A stretch of 64,000 bases of DNA from Gnetum montanum (taxonomy: Eukaryota > Streptophyta > Gnetopsida > Gnetales > Gnetaceae). The position numbers were made by a program, and so were the translations under genes. Every line of letters begins with the position of its first letter. The first letter of the stretch is position 1. The notes under the pieces are model-generated. The model was not told the origin of the DNA, searched no databases, and saw nothing but the letters and a program-made list of their open reading frames with translations. Location of the stretch: NCBI GenBank assembly GCA_015680685.1, contig MNCI01006170.1, forward strand, positions 377,890 to 441,889. The letters are read 5' to 3'. This document shows positions 47,453-59,068 of the stretch, piece by piece.

Positions 47453-49400
47453 TACCCCCATGACTAAATAAAAACTCATCCTGAAGTTCCTTACAAAATA
47501 TTGGGAAGGTATGGGATTATTGATGTGAATGGAACTAATGGTGAATGGGATAACATGTGAACGGATCATCATTATAGAATATGACAAAATTGGTGTTCAC
47601 GACAACAAGAGTGAACACTTTATACATTTGACATTAGGCCTTATTTGTCAGCTGAGAGAGAAGAGAGAAGAGAGAAGAAGTCTACTACTGCCAACACCAA
47701 GATTACACCTTTCATTGTCCATTCGTAAGCTTGCCATCAATCTTGTTCCTTGCATAACTTCTTTAGCACCAATCCATTCCAAGTGTTCCCTCCAGGTCCA
47801 ATCCATGATTGTATGATTTCCATCTACACACACAACACAATCTTATATTAGCAAGGGTAAAAAAATCACAATGCAGTTGATACCTTGCCTCAGTGTAAGG
47901 TCCATTGGCTAAGTTGTGGTATGGCTTATGCAAATTCTGGAGATATACTAATGATGACTACCCAAGGTGTAGGGGCTAGGAGAAAATCGAAAAAATTGGA
48001 CCACGATCCCCATGACTAATCGCGAACCTCCGGTAGCGAGAGAATGGAAAAAGAGAAGGAATAAGAAGGATGAAGAAAAAGAGACAATGAAAACGCAGAT
48101 AAAAAGGGATTTCAAAGATGGAAATGAACGAAATAAATGGTGATTGCAGCAATGTTTAAAGGAAAGAAATTAACGGATGCACCAAATAGTAATGCCAGTG
48201 GATCCTCCCCAAAGCAGGCTCATGCCCTTAATGCCTTGACAATCCCACATTTAAAGAGTCCATAGGCTCTAAGAATGTCATTTGGAAATAAGAGTTAAAG
48301 TCTTAACCACAAGAATTTACCAAAAAGAAAATAATGCATCCACCAAGATATGGACTACTGATACAACCGACAATGAGGTGATAAATGGGGAAAGAAGGAT
48401 GGAAAGAAGAGAATGGAATGGAATCTCAAGAACAAGGTGGTGTATAGCCCCTTGTGTGTTAGTGGTTAATGTGAATTAGTAGATCCCATTCCAAATCTAG
48501 CCTCAAACAAACCACATTCAGTGACTTTGCATTAATACATTCAGCCCATCCATCCACTTGAAGTAATAAGGATGCCTTCACCAAAGAGCCACCACCATTC
48601 CAATGAAACAAAGGAGAAGAGAATAGGAAGTGAGAAGGGCCTTAGTTAGAGGAAACATGTTTATTTTAGTTCTATAACTAGTGCTTGTAGCCCAAATGAT
48701 TATTTCATCTAAGGGGTGTGCTTTGAATTCTCACTGTATTTTTTATTTTGTATTTTTGCGTGAGAACCACACCATGCAAAGACTTATTATTTTTATTTAC
48801 TCAGCTTCTCGATAATATGGCAATCATTGGAACGGTAAGAAAATTCAAGAAGAAAACATCTAAGCACCCAAGAAAATAGTAAGCACAAGTGCATCAAATC
48901 CCCTTGAAGTCACACCCTTTTCAATCCTTGAGTCCTTCCTTAGTTTGAGAAATACCCAGTCACCGATTCGTTGATAGTTCTTATTATTAAGAAAGGTGAT
49001 TGTACAGTTTCAAGCCAAGAGAAACCATAGAAATTTATGGATGCATGGGTGATGTGAAATCATTGCCTGTTATATCAAAAGAATTATACCTTAGTATCAA
49101 CATCATAACTTAAAGGTAAAAACCAAACATTAGCAACCAATAGAATATAGTTCATACCATCATCAAGAGCACTTATTGGGTGACAAACTTAACAAAATGG
49201 ATAAATACACACACAAACAAATAAACAGAAAAGTATGAATGATGTTGTAAAACAAAAACAAGAAAAGTTAACGAAAACTATAAAACAAAAATGTATAAAA
49301 CAAAAACTTAAAAAGATACTGAGGGCCTCAATTGATTAGCATAGGTGGCCATCTCTCCCATGACTAAATTGAAAGGGAGAGATCTAAAATAATGAGCACT
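47453..49400 (-). other. Polypurine tract and non-coding 3' region of element D
   Basis: Beside the LTR the minus strand reads AGTCATGGGGGTA. The rest parallels the 3' regions of B and C. No traceable ORF; short frames such as 47529-47816 are incidental. Confidence 0.8.
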
Positions 49401-50100
49401 TATTTAAATTTCTTAGAAGTGTCCAACTTCTCCCAATTGATGTTTTTAGATTAAGTGTTGAAATTTGGTGATGCTCATACTCCAATGTATCTATGCTTTC
49501 GTTGTGGTTGCAAGTTATTCCCCTAGTTAGTTCCATGCATATTGGTGGGTTGCTCTCTTGATTAGCTGTTAACCATTAGGTGTTCTCTTGTTGTGTGGTT
49601 GCTACATACAGGCACCTTTGTACATGAGTTTCCTGGGCACACCAATTGCATATAGGAGATGCTGAGCACTCCTGTACGTCATCACCCTTTGTATCAATGT
49701 ATGTGATGCATGGAACTTTCTTCTTCTCGATCTTTCCATAAATTTTTTCCTTAGATATTTCCAAGGAAAGATCATGAACTCCTAGCCATGCGTTTATGAT
49801 ACTTAGCTATGCCCTCCCCATTATTATTGGAAAGTCCCCTTTGTTACTATTGAATTCTATCACTAAGAAATCAGCTGGGTATGACCAACCACACACAGTG
49901 GTAATGATGTCCTCCACCAATCCCAAGGGAATAGTGATGGACTGGTTAGCCAGCTCTAGTTGGATATTTCTCTTCTTTAGCGAAGGCAGGTTCCAGGCTT
50001 TATACATGTCTCATGATATTAAGAGCTTTACGAGATTCATTCCCAGTGACTTGGAGGTAGATTAAGGGACTTCTGAGGTTAGAGAGTTTCCTGGGAAGGT
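49401..50100 (-). pseudogene. Element D protease and deletion junction
   Basis: Minus strand: LANQSITIPLGLVEDIITTV and NKGDFPIIMGRA (49807-50007), then LEISKEKIYGKIEKKKVPC (49576-49764), as in element B. Immediately after, at about 49410-49510, is the sequence that flanks the deletion in B. The retropepsin DLGS loop is expected near 50040 but the reading there is disturbed. Confidence 0.78.
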
Positions 50101-52717
50101 GGCCCACCTTTATCTAATTAGTGATGATATGTGTTAACATAATCGTATGCGTTGAGCTCTATTGTTGGTTTGAAGGGAGCTCTGAAGCCTTACTTGATGG
50201 AGGAGTGGTCATAGACTCAACCGCTTGTGGTTGTGAGAGCTTGTTTGGACTGTTGGTTCTAAAGAAAGGTCTTCTCTTTGTACGGTTGTTAGAACCAATA
50301 GTGGGTTGAAGGTTTATAGCTCTGGTAGCATTATGTTGTTGCGTTTGAGTGGGGAGTTCCCCTTACATCGTTGGAGCAGGTGGTAGTGGAACTATCGGCG
50401 TAAGAGATGCGGATGGATTTGGAAGATTGTATGCATGTGGGGTGTCTCTCCCAGGAGAAGGAGTCTTAAAATACTCCAAAACTTGGTAGTGATGTTGTGG
50501 GGTCATCTAACTGATAGATTCATTTGGAGAAACTGGCTGNCGTTGTGGGGTCATCTAACTGATAGATTCATTTGGAGAAACTGGCTGCTGCACGTAATAG
50601 CCATATGGATCTGGTTGCTGGTAAGGGTATTGTTGCCTAGGAGATGACATCCCCCATGACTGTGGGTATTTCCACTGCTAGTGTTGCTCGATAGGTTGTG
50701 GCAGAGTTCCACTTGGATAATACATTAAGGGTTGGTGGAACTGCCTTGGGTTACCTTGGGGATAAGGTAACCTTCAAGGTGCTTGTTGTTTGTTAAGTCT
50801 TGGGTTGAGTGCATACACCCCGAACTCTTGCAAATGTGAGATTATTGGGCAACAACTCTTAGTATGGTTATATTGGCAGATCTCACATCCACCGCCATTG
50901 TCCGTATCAGAGTCCACAACCTCATCAGTGATAGTCATTTTTCCCTTACCCTTGTTATGTGCATGGTCTGAATCTCTCCTCTAATTCTTATCATGGTCAC
51001 TACTTCGCTCCTTAGACTCATCTACGATTTTTAAAATAGTTTCGAATCTACTGTCTAGGGAGTCCCACATTTGATCTACCTTAGTCGACACTTCGGTTGT
51101 TAACTTTTGAAGCGGCAAGGTTTTTCTATTCACCAACTCTTTGAGTGGTGACTCAGCCTCTTCCTCACAGAATCTTACTCCCCTGTTTCGGAGGGAAAGA
51201 TCGCGGTTATACTCTTCTATGCTTTCTCTTTTCCATAGCTCTTCTTCTTCCTTAGCTACTTGCTCCAACAATCTATGAACCTCATGGGACCTAAGTTCAA
51301 ATAGTCTCCCTTGGGCATACGTCCCAAGGGTTCTCTTGGTTTCATGTCTTAGCCCATCTACGAGATGGCATAGTTGATCCCGTTTTGCGTAACCATGGCC
51401 TAGGCAACGATGTAGCAATGCATAATATCGGCCCATGGCACCATCCAAGGGTTCGTGATTACCCTACTTTCATCCTTGGATCTACTTATGCAATTTGAAC
51501 ACTCTAGAGTACGTTTGGTATTTATCATTAAACAATTCTAGCATTGTACTCCACCGTCTAATGGATTCTAGTTCTAAGGATCGGTACCAGCTTTCTACTT
51601 CTTTTATGAGTGTCCTTGGGAACAACTTTAACTTTTGCGACTCATTTTCAATATTCTGCAAGGCACAAGCATCGTGGAATGCCTGTAAGTGATTCTGCAG
51701 AACAGCGTTGTATCCCCCCTCAAATCGTGGGATATTATTTATGTCTAGTCTCTTCATCTGACTATCTTTTTGGTGCCTTGTAGGTATTCTCGCAGCCTCC
51801 GTAATGTCTAACATACTTCGGGTTGCTAGTAGGGGTTCTTCTTTGTCATTTCTTTCATGGCATCTATGATGCCTACGTGGTTCCCTACTTTCCCTTCTTC
51901 CATGCCTTGATTCTCTCGAATGCCCTCGTCCTCGCTCTCGACTCTCTCGTCGAGGTCTCTCATCTTACTTACCCTTATCCTCACAGTTGTGCTCTTTGTG
52001 ACTATGTCTTAACATGGAAGGAGAGGGTGAATGATGTAATGAAGGTGAAGAAGAAGGGAAACCATTGCCATGATGATGTTTCTTACCTTCTCTTTGGTGG
52101 TTATGGCCTCGATCGTGATGACAATCCAAATGCCCATCCTTGTCATGTGTTTGTGTTTCCTCAGTGAACACTTGATGTTCATGGGGATCCGAACCAGGAT
52201 TGTGAATCATGGAGTGTAGGTTCTGATACCCCACCTCCTCACCATCATTAGGAGGGGGAATATCATTTGATGGAAAACCTGTTATAATTGGTTCACCATC
52301 TCTAATTTCTCTTAGGACGTGTGGGACCCCTTTGCCCTTCAACGATGTATGATAGCTCTCCTGTTGTGAGTCCCTTAAACGTTGTGCTGCCATGGGATGG
52401 TAATCCCTTGTGTCGTAATCACTTGTAACGTATTCAACGTATAGCTGTGTCATGCCTATCTATGCAAGAGCATGAAGGAGCATGTTGGGGATTGCACGAT
52501 CTGGAGGTAACACTATGTTACCTTGCAAGTCTCACCAATGTAGTTGTTCATCCTGATGGAGGATAAAAGTAAAATGGAGTATATACTCATCGTGAAGAGT
52601 ATATACCACCCGATATTGTTGAAGAATTGGCGGTTCTTGGTTATGTATGTTGTGCTGCCAACTGTCTCTTGTGTGATCCCTAGGTGGTGAAGTGCTTTTA
52701 TGAGAAGAAGAAGACAT
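50101..52717 (-). pseudogene. Element D gag
   Basis: ATG at 52717 (MSSSSHKSTSPPRDHTRDSW). Then FTFILHQDEQLHW, a His-rich stretch (DCHHDRGHNHQREGKKHHHG, about 52060-52130) and an Arg-rich stretch. The capsid has NIPRFEGGYNAVLQNHLQAF (51690-51750), SWYRSLELESIRRWSTML, and DQLCHLVDGLRHETKRTLG (51325-51385). The zinc knuckle CEICQYNHTKSC is near 50855-50890 and a Pro/Gln/Tyr-rich tail near 50600-50760. Few stops. A 46-bp unmerged overlap flanks the N at 50540. Codes for the particle shell of the element. Confidence 0.88.
50494..50586. other. Unmerged overlap at single N (50540)
   Basis: GTTGTGGGGTCATCTAACTG through GAGAAACTGGCTG is present twice around the N, inside element D gag. Confidence 0.9.
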
Positions 52718-52842
52718 TGTTATCTTGTTGGTGTGCTATTGACCGTTGTTTAAATTTTCTTCTGATTAATCCTAAGGGTTTGTTTAAGCTTCCCAACGAT
52801 ATGGATGATTTCCTATGTTCTACTTAGAGCACAAACAACTTA

Positions 52843-52862
52843 GTCCCCAGCAACGGCGCCAA
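52843..52862 (-). other. Primer-binding site of element D (tRNA-Asp type)
   Basis: Minus strand TTGGCGCCGTTGCTGGGGAC starts at the LTR end. It is the best-preserved PBS in the window, one base from the typical plant Athila/Tat site. Confidence 0.92.
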
Positions 52863-53465
52863 TGATGAGTGGCGAGGTACCCCTACACTCAACCATACGA
52901 ATACAAGCGTTACACGTGCGATCCAGCCGAACTCCACAGACTAAGTGCCTACACGCCTTATGGAACACCTAAGGTTAATCAATCGTTGTTCTCCCAACCT
53001 TATTTGTATTTGTCACGATTGTATGGTTAAGTAAGCTTGAGGTATGTGATTTTTATATCTTTTATGTTTTTATTGCCTATGCTAAGAGAAGAAAGGGGTG
53101 AAGAAACTAAGTAACAAACTTTAACTAACTAAGCCTTAATCATCCTAGCATCAGTATCCATTCCCACTTGCCATTTCACACCTTGAACCAATGTAATGCT
53201 NTGCCGTACACAATTGTGTGCTTAGGTACAGAATTGCTCAAATAAAGATCCATTCACTTTTGAGACTCCTACTGCGGGCACATGGAAATTATTCTAACTC
53301 TAGAATGAAAAAATGGCAAGAGTTTGGCTAAGGTTTAGATCTAGATGGAGAAACAAGGGAGAGCCGCCTCTTATTTATAGAACTAGCACCAGGCTACGAT
53401 ATCGCGTACACAATATCGCAGGGAAGGACGCGATATCGTAGCCCATGGGATATCGCATCCCATCA
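52863..53465 (-). repeat. 5' LTR of element D (shortened at a single N)
   Basis: TGATGAGTGG to GCATCCCATCA. TATAAATA (minus) is at 53372-53379, and the U3 head has GCGATATCG and GATATCGC words. About 206 bp of R/U5 present in the 3' LTR is missing at the N (53201). Confidence 0.9.
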
Positions 53466-56400
53466 ACTAGGTATTCTTCCCAATAACATTGGTAATTTTC
53501 TTAATAATGTTTTCAAAATTTAAAGCATACATATTTTCACAATTCAATACATCCAATGGGTTTACATGCATAATAAAATCTATAGAAATCTTTTTCCATT
53601 AATTTGATTGTCCAAGATATTTCAAAGTCACCTTTTGCATTCACATATAAGATAAAGTGCATGTTTCTTAAATCATAAAACTTGATTTTAACTTGCACAA
53701 TCACTTAAAAAACAAAGGTTAAACTTTTGCTTATTTACTAATATTCTCCACATTCAACTTAATGAAATGACCATTAAAGGTAACCTTTCAGTAACTACTT
53801 TTATTTTGCATTCAGTTACAAGATAGCATAACAATTCTCTTATAACAAGTTTATCTCCATATATTCTATCATTTCTTTTCAGCTACACCAACCCCTTCAT
53901 AACCTTATCCAATCGTGCTGTGCTTTTATTCTCATGTGATTCCCTCACCGTTGCCTCCTGGTTGCAGAGTCTCCTACGTTTCATCATCTTCTCCCGTGAC
54001 AGATTATGGACTGAAAATGTGTTGTCTTCTATTGCCTCTTACAAATTATGCGGCTAAACAGTGTTTTGAGCTATAACCCTCTCATAGCCGAAAATTTTTG
54101 GTGTCAACATCCACTAGTGAGGTATTCTGCGTTTCATTTATGATTTCCTTTGGTGGTTTTTGTTTCGTAGAGCTTCTTCAGGTTCCACTCATTTTGCGAG
54201 ATGAATTCTCCATAGCCTTTTCCATGCCTTTTCAGCTATATTTGCCGAAAAACTTATTCCTCTTCAGCTGTACTCGTGTCATTCGCAGTATTACTGTAAT
54301 ATTATCCCTTGTGTTCTCCCGTTTTCCTCCTATTCTTTCATCACCCTGTCGTATCTTCCTGGTACCATTCCCACAGAACGATCTTCTCTCTGATATTCTC
54401 TTCGCTTTCCCGCAATAAATAAATAAATGCATGCTCTCACTGACTTTCTTATGCCTATTCCTTTATCTACCTTGACCAACTGTTAATAAGATATTTATAA
54501 TTTGCATTTCCGTTTAACTAGTTAGCAAAAACTCGCCAAGCTCTAAACACGGTTTTTGAACCCTATTGAATGGTTCTTTATAATTCACGTTTTCTTCAAG
54601 TAATTGAGAAAAACTCTTAAACTTGGTTGCGGGCAAGCTCCCAGCGCAGTTTTCGATCTCATATTCCATTTCTTCAGAAATTCACATAAGCTTTTTCTTG
54701 GGCTTTTGTCTATTATTTCTGGTTTTCCCACTTGAAAAAAACAAACATTTTTCCTAGTTCTGTTAACTCATCTTTGGCTTTTGGGCTGATCGGTTTGAAT
54801 CATTCTTAGAAAGAAAGTATAATTCTGAATTTTATGAGGTAGATTATCATCAATTCTCATGTCATCGAAGCAAGGTCATCGAAGCAAGGTCCTGGGGGTG
54901 GGTAGATGAATGAAAACCTAACCTCTTTTCAAGTAGCTGCACCCTAGCTTTAACCCAGGTATTTCAAGGTAGATTACTGCTGCTATAACAAAATAAATAT
55001 AAATTTAAAAATATCAGATAAAAATAATTTGAAAATATCAAACACTAAGGCCAGACAAATGTAAGTACAGCATACAAAAACTACAGTAGGTGCAGCATAC
55101 CAAAGACTAAAGTAGGATGCTGTGTTAATCATTGGTTAACAATTTACAAGCTCAACATGATATCCTTGATCTTAAAACGTTCGCCAAAACAGGGCAAAGT
55201 TATGAATAAACATACCCTTTGCATTTTGTACATACTATAAATGAATCAATTTTCAATTTGCAAAACAGTAAAATACAATAAACAAAAGAATATTACGAGA
55301 CATTTGACTCAACACTTGAAAAGATGTTTGAGGCAATTCCCAAACAGAATACTATAAATATAACAAATCCAGTCTTCACCATGACACTGCCTATATCTTT
55401 TTGGAAGCCAAATGAGACAGCAGCAAAATTCTGCCACCTGCACCTTAAACACTCCTCTGTCATCCATGCATATAAAGGCCCTTATGGTGCATGTATTGAA
55501 ATAAAAGTTAATTTCAGGAATAAGTTTATAGAATTTAATATTTAGATGAAATTATCATCAACATATCATGGTGTCTTTATCCCATCTATAATGTGCTGAC
55601 TGTTAATGTAGGCAAAAGATTTGACAATGACATACCATTGCAGGCTTCTCAGATGAAACTATGATTAAACAAAAAACTGAACATACCAATTTTACTTTAT
55701 AAACACTAACTGATCCAACAGTTTTTAAACTAGCAATTCTTAGCCAAACCTAGTAACCAGAATTCCGAAGCATGGGCATATGTTAGTTCCTTAAGAGAGA
55801 CTAAAACCATAAAGCTCATCTCATAGCACATACAGGAAAGAAACATGTTAAATAAAGTTTTCAGTTTTAACTTTCTTCTATGCTAAAAGCAGAAAACAAT
55901 GAAGGTTTCAATACACTGATATTCTCCGTCCATCGATTTTTTTTAATCCAACGGACATCACTAGATATATAGTGGTCAGGTCACCTAAAAGATAATTCCA
56001 TTTACAGAAGAACAAACAAAACAACATATAAATTACCATCCACATTCTTCTTCTTCCAGAGATATAACTAAACCATAGCCATATAAATATCTAAAGCTGC
56101 ATGCAAGGGTTAAAATGCCTTATTTTCTGTTTTGATTATTAATGTCACCGGTTTGCAAGCTCTAATCATAGGTGGAATTCTCTTCAGAAGCTTATGTCAA
56201 AACATCTGACCAATAGTTAGAATTGCCTGACAATATACTATTCTACCTTCAGAAACCTTAATATACTGACATAAAAAGTGACACTAAACATTATGTCCAA
56301 ACTTTAGGAAGAATAATACAGGTTTACTGTTTCTGTTTTCCCATTTTGTTACAACCCAACTTTAGGAACAAAAGTTGGGTTGTAATAAAATTTAAGAAAC

Positions 56401-57008
56401 ATCAAAGATATAAGACTGGTTGAAACCAAAGATCTTCCCGATGCAATGAAACAAATTCTTGAGAGAAGGCATGCACAGTTCGTTTTTTTCTTCCCTTGTT
56501 TTTTTTGTTTGCTATGTTAACAATTAGCCAATTACACAAGTTATACAGGACACCACCTGTAATATTGCTGGATTTAGTATGCAATCATGCAGTCCCACTC
56601 ACTATAATTCACAGAATGGCATTCGATCCCCTGCATTGCCCATCAGTTACGGATAACAAAGTCGCATGTGCTTAATAACATTGGTTGTTGGCTTGTAATA
56701 TAAAAATATAAACCAGAAGAGCATTCCGATGGTATCTATGGAATAGCTAGGATGCAAACACCGGATGTAAGCTGGGCCTAAGTTCTGAGCCACATTATGT
56801 TCATATTTAATTGTCTTATAAAATTGGCTCCCGTGGAGTGTTACGATCAAAATATTATATAGCATTACAGGATCGGAACCTTGCACTGGCTAATTGAACT
56901 CTCGGCCAAAACAAGATTCAAACAATACATTTATAATCAAGTTCTTCTACAGCGAAAATATCGAAAAAGCACTTCATTTATGATGCTGCTTGACAACAAG
57001 AAGATCAG
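53466..57008. other. Low-copy flank downstream of the CLMP1-like gene, no gene assigned
   Basis: No LTR, gag or pol motif. A plus-strand frame near 54098-54418 (106 codons, no good ATG) and one at 55324-55545 (ATG, 73 codons) match nothing I recognise. A 14-bp tandem duplication, TCATCGAAGCAAGG, is near 54866-54893. The last few hundred bases probably hold the 3' untranslated region of the gene at 57009, though no canonical AATAAA was found on the minus strand there. Confidence 0.45.
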
Positions 57009-57172
57009 TCAATGGCACGCAATTTGCATATGTTCCAATATTTGATGGAGTCTGGGAACCTTCCTCCGAAACAAGGGTTCGAGTCTAAACGATGAGCACT
57101 TTTTAACAAACATTTTGGCCTCGCACATTTCGTTCCATGCTTGCACTATCTCATCAATGTTATATTCTAACC

Positions 57173-57270
57173 CTGAAGACATTACAAAACAAAAGTCAAG
57201 TACTGTTTTTTAACAATTTGCAAATTATGTTTCCGAAAGGAAGAAAGAAGAAGGAAAGAACCCCAGCTAC
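57173..57270 (-). other. Intron of the CLMP1-like gene
   Basis: Minus strand: GGGAAG|GTAGCTGG at the donor, TGTCTTCAG|GGTTAG at the acceptor; 98 bp. Removing it joins a split Gly codon and restores the family sequence (NAGSREGLEYNIDEI). Confidence 0.85.
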
Positions 57271-57451
57271 CTTCCCGGGAGCCTGCATTGGAAGGATGAT
57301 TCTTCACAACAATTGCCACATCGGTGTCAGAAGCGCCTGCAATTTTGAAGCGCTCCACGGCGGCATCCCAGTGCTCCTTCCAAGATGGAATTTCCAACTT
57401 GAACTCTATATGAGAACACTCAAACAGAACATTGCCCCAGAACAGATTGAT

Positions 57452-57454
57452 CTA
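57452..57454 (-). other. Premature TAG codon in the CLMP1-like gene
   Basis: The frame reads ENAAVMRS, TAG, INLFWGN. Family members have Gln at this place (MRSQI-LFWGN), so CAG became TAG by one C-to-T change. Translation would lose about 114 C-terminal residues. No frameshift or splice defect is seen downstream. Confidence 0.85.
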
Positions 57455-58210
57455 GGATCTCATCACAGCAGCATTCTCCACGACCTCGGTAATGGTCTGT
57501 ATGCCGTGCTCATCATCTGAGTCATACGACGACGACTCCTTCCTGTTTTTGCCTCCTCTGTAAGGCCTTGCCAGTTCCCTCAAACGCTCCTGCTCTAATT
57601 TCTCGCACATCTGGATTCGCATCTTGATTCTCTCCTCGGCGGAATGAAAATACTCTAGGGTTTCAGAGGGGACCCAGGATTCCAGATCCGCGTTCGTAGC
57701 AACGGCCAGAGACCAACTGAGCTTTGCGCTCTCAAACAGCTGCTGGCCCAGGGCCAGAAGCCCCTCGTAGAAATCCGGTTTAATCCATAAAGCTTCCTCG
57801 TATCTTCGCCCAGCATTGTCGTACTCCTGCTGAGCCCAAGCATAAGCTTTCTGCAACAAAGAGAGAAGATCATCTTTGCTACAAGTCTGGTGGAGAGGGA
57901 TCCTCTTTGTCGCTGCGCGCATGTGAACGTTTCCGAGATTGAAGAGAGCCAACGCTGCAATCTCTTGAAACTTGCTCTCTGCCATCTCGAACAGAGGCTG
58001 CGCGTCATCGCTCGTGGCGGTGTCCTCCAGGGCCTTCACGCAGAACTCCATTCCTACCTCCTGCAAATTGATGTGCCCCTCCGGATCTATGCCCAAATGC
58101 GACTTAAAGAGTTCCATGAACTCCTGTACCCATCTATCCACATCCACATCGAATGCCGCCCTGCTGCCAACCGTGGACGTCTCCTTTTGTTCCGATTTCT
58201 CCTTCTCCTC

Positions 58211-58999
58211 CTGGTTATCGCAAAATTCCGATTGTTACCATTTCATGAACAAAAATCATCATCTAGACATCTAGGCTTGTCACAGCCACGAAACACGTAA
58301 CATAATCCACGACGTAAACATTGGAACACATATTAATGAGTCTCGGTTTCAGTTTCATCAATCCAATAGATGGATAACGTCTTTATCACTCATTCTATGT
58401 ATATTTCCTCTGGTCTCCGAAGGGAAGAAACTAAGCTTCAATTTCAGTTTGATTAATCATTAAGATAAAACGAATTTTGAAAGCCGACTTAAGCGGCGAC
58501 ATCCAAATTTCGAAGGTTGCAGAGCGGATTCATGGCCGTGGAAGCAATTGACCTTGAAACAATACCTTACAAAATTCAACAGAAGCAATCAAAGGACCAA
58601 ACATTAGGAACAATGAAGGACGGAAACCAGACTTAGGAGCTCAAAAACAAGACTGTCCAAAACTCCACGACTGTCCAAAACTCCACAAAAGCTATCATAT
58701 AAAGGACCAAACATTCCAAGAAATCAAGGACGGAAACCAGACTTAAAGAAAACCTCTCAAAGTAATCAAAGATCCATACAGTCCCCGGAAAAGACGACAT
58801 TTTTCGTAAGATCGCCTAAAAATAATAGAAATCTAGCTTCTCAAAAGTTGTCAACGTAAAGAACGACCGCTCCAATCCACAGCTTAGCTGATTCTCAACA
58901 TAATTTGAATTGCAGTAACGGTAAGCATCTCAGTCCTGAGAACCAAATGATGCTCACAGAAATCCAATAACGGAAGCCGGAAATAGCGGAAACACGTAC
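58211..58999 (-). other. Probable intron of the CLMP1-like gene
   Basis: Donor AAG|GTACGTG at 58999 and acceptor AACCAG|GAG at 58211-58212, both phase 0, 789 bp. It contains a short direct duplication (ACTGTCCAAAACTCCAC near 58651 and 58671). Supported by the in-frame join, not by a transcript. Confidence 0.65.
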
Positions 59000-59068
59000 C
59001 TTATCATCCTTGGCCTTTTTTAATGATATAGTTGAAGAGGAAGTTTACAGTCTCAAACTAAAAGGGTT

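Larger units (their letters stand above)
46644..53465 (-). mobile_element. Non-autonomous gag-protease LTR element D (Athila/Tat-related)
   Basis: 6.8 kb, minus strand: 5' LTR 52863-53465, PBS 52843-52862, gag from 52717, protease to about 49576, then about 200 bp leading straight into the non-coding 3' region, polypurine tract and 3' LTR 46644-47452. RT, RNase H and integrase are entirely absent, yet the PBS and tract are better preserved than in B. Gag is also the most open in the window (frames of 110, 155 and 162 codons). This resembles the gag-only 'TR-GAG' class but keeps protease. Confidence 0.9.
57009..59015 (-). pseudogene. CLMP1-like: PHOX/CLMP1-type TPR protein, C-terminal part, with an in-frame stop
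   Basis: Plant PHOX proteins (Arabidopsis PHOX1-4, including CLMP1, needed for normal chloroplast distribution) carry an N-terminal TPR, a PB1 domain and a conserved C-terminal TPR-like region, and are thought to act as chaperone-linked scaffolds. The C-terminal region is here in two good exons. Exon 57271-58210 has DRWVQEFMELFKSHLGIDPE, FQEIAALALFNLGNVHM, KPDFYEGLLALGQQLFESAK and HWDAAVERFKIAGAS. After a 98-bp GT-AG intron (57173-57270) the last exon, 57009-57172, gives NIDEIVQAWNEMCEAK and SFRLEPLFRRKVPRLHQIL, then TGA. An upstream exon end (KKAKDDK, donor at 58999) splices in phase to EEKEKSEQKE (acceptor 58211-58212). The TPR and PB1 exons are not in the window. One TAG (57452-57454) interrupts an otherwise open frame. 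Confidence 0.88.

Noticed and set aside
54098-54418. 106-codon plus-strand frame
   Set aside because: No ATG at the start, no recognisable motif, and an overlapping antisense frame. Not enough to call a gene.
57137-57520. 127-codon plus-strand frame, and others at 57890-58300
   Set aside because: Antisense shadows of the CLMP1-like exons, whose minus-strand translation matches a known family.
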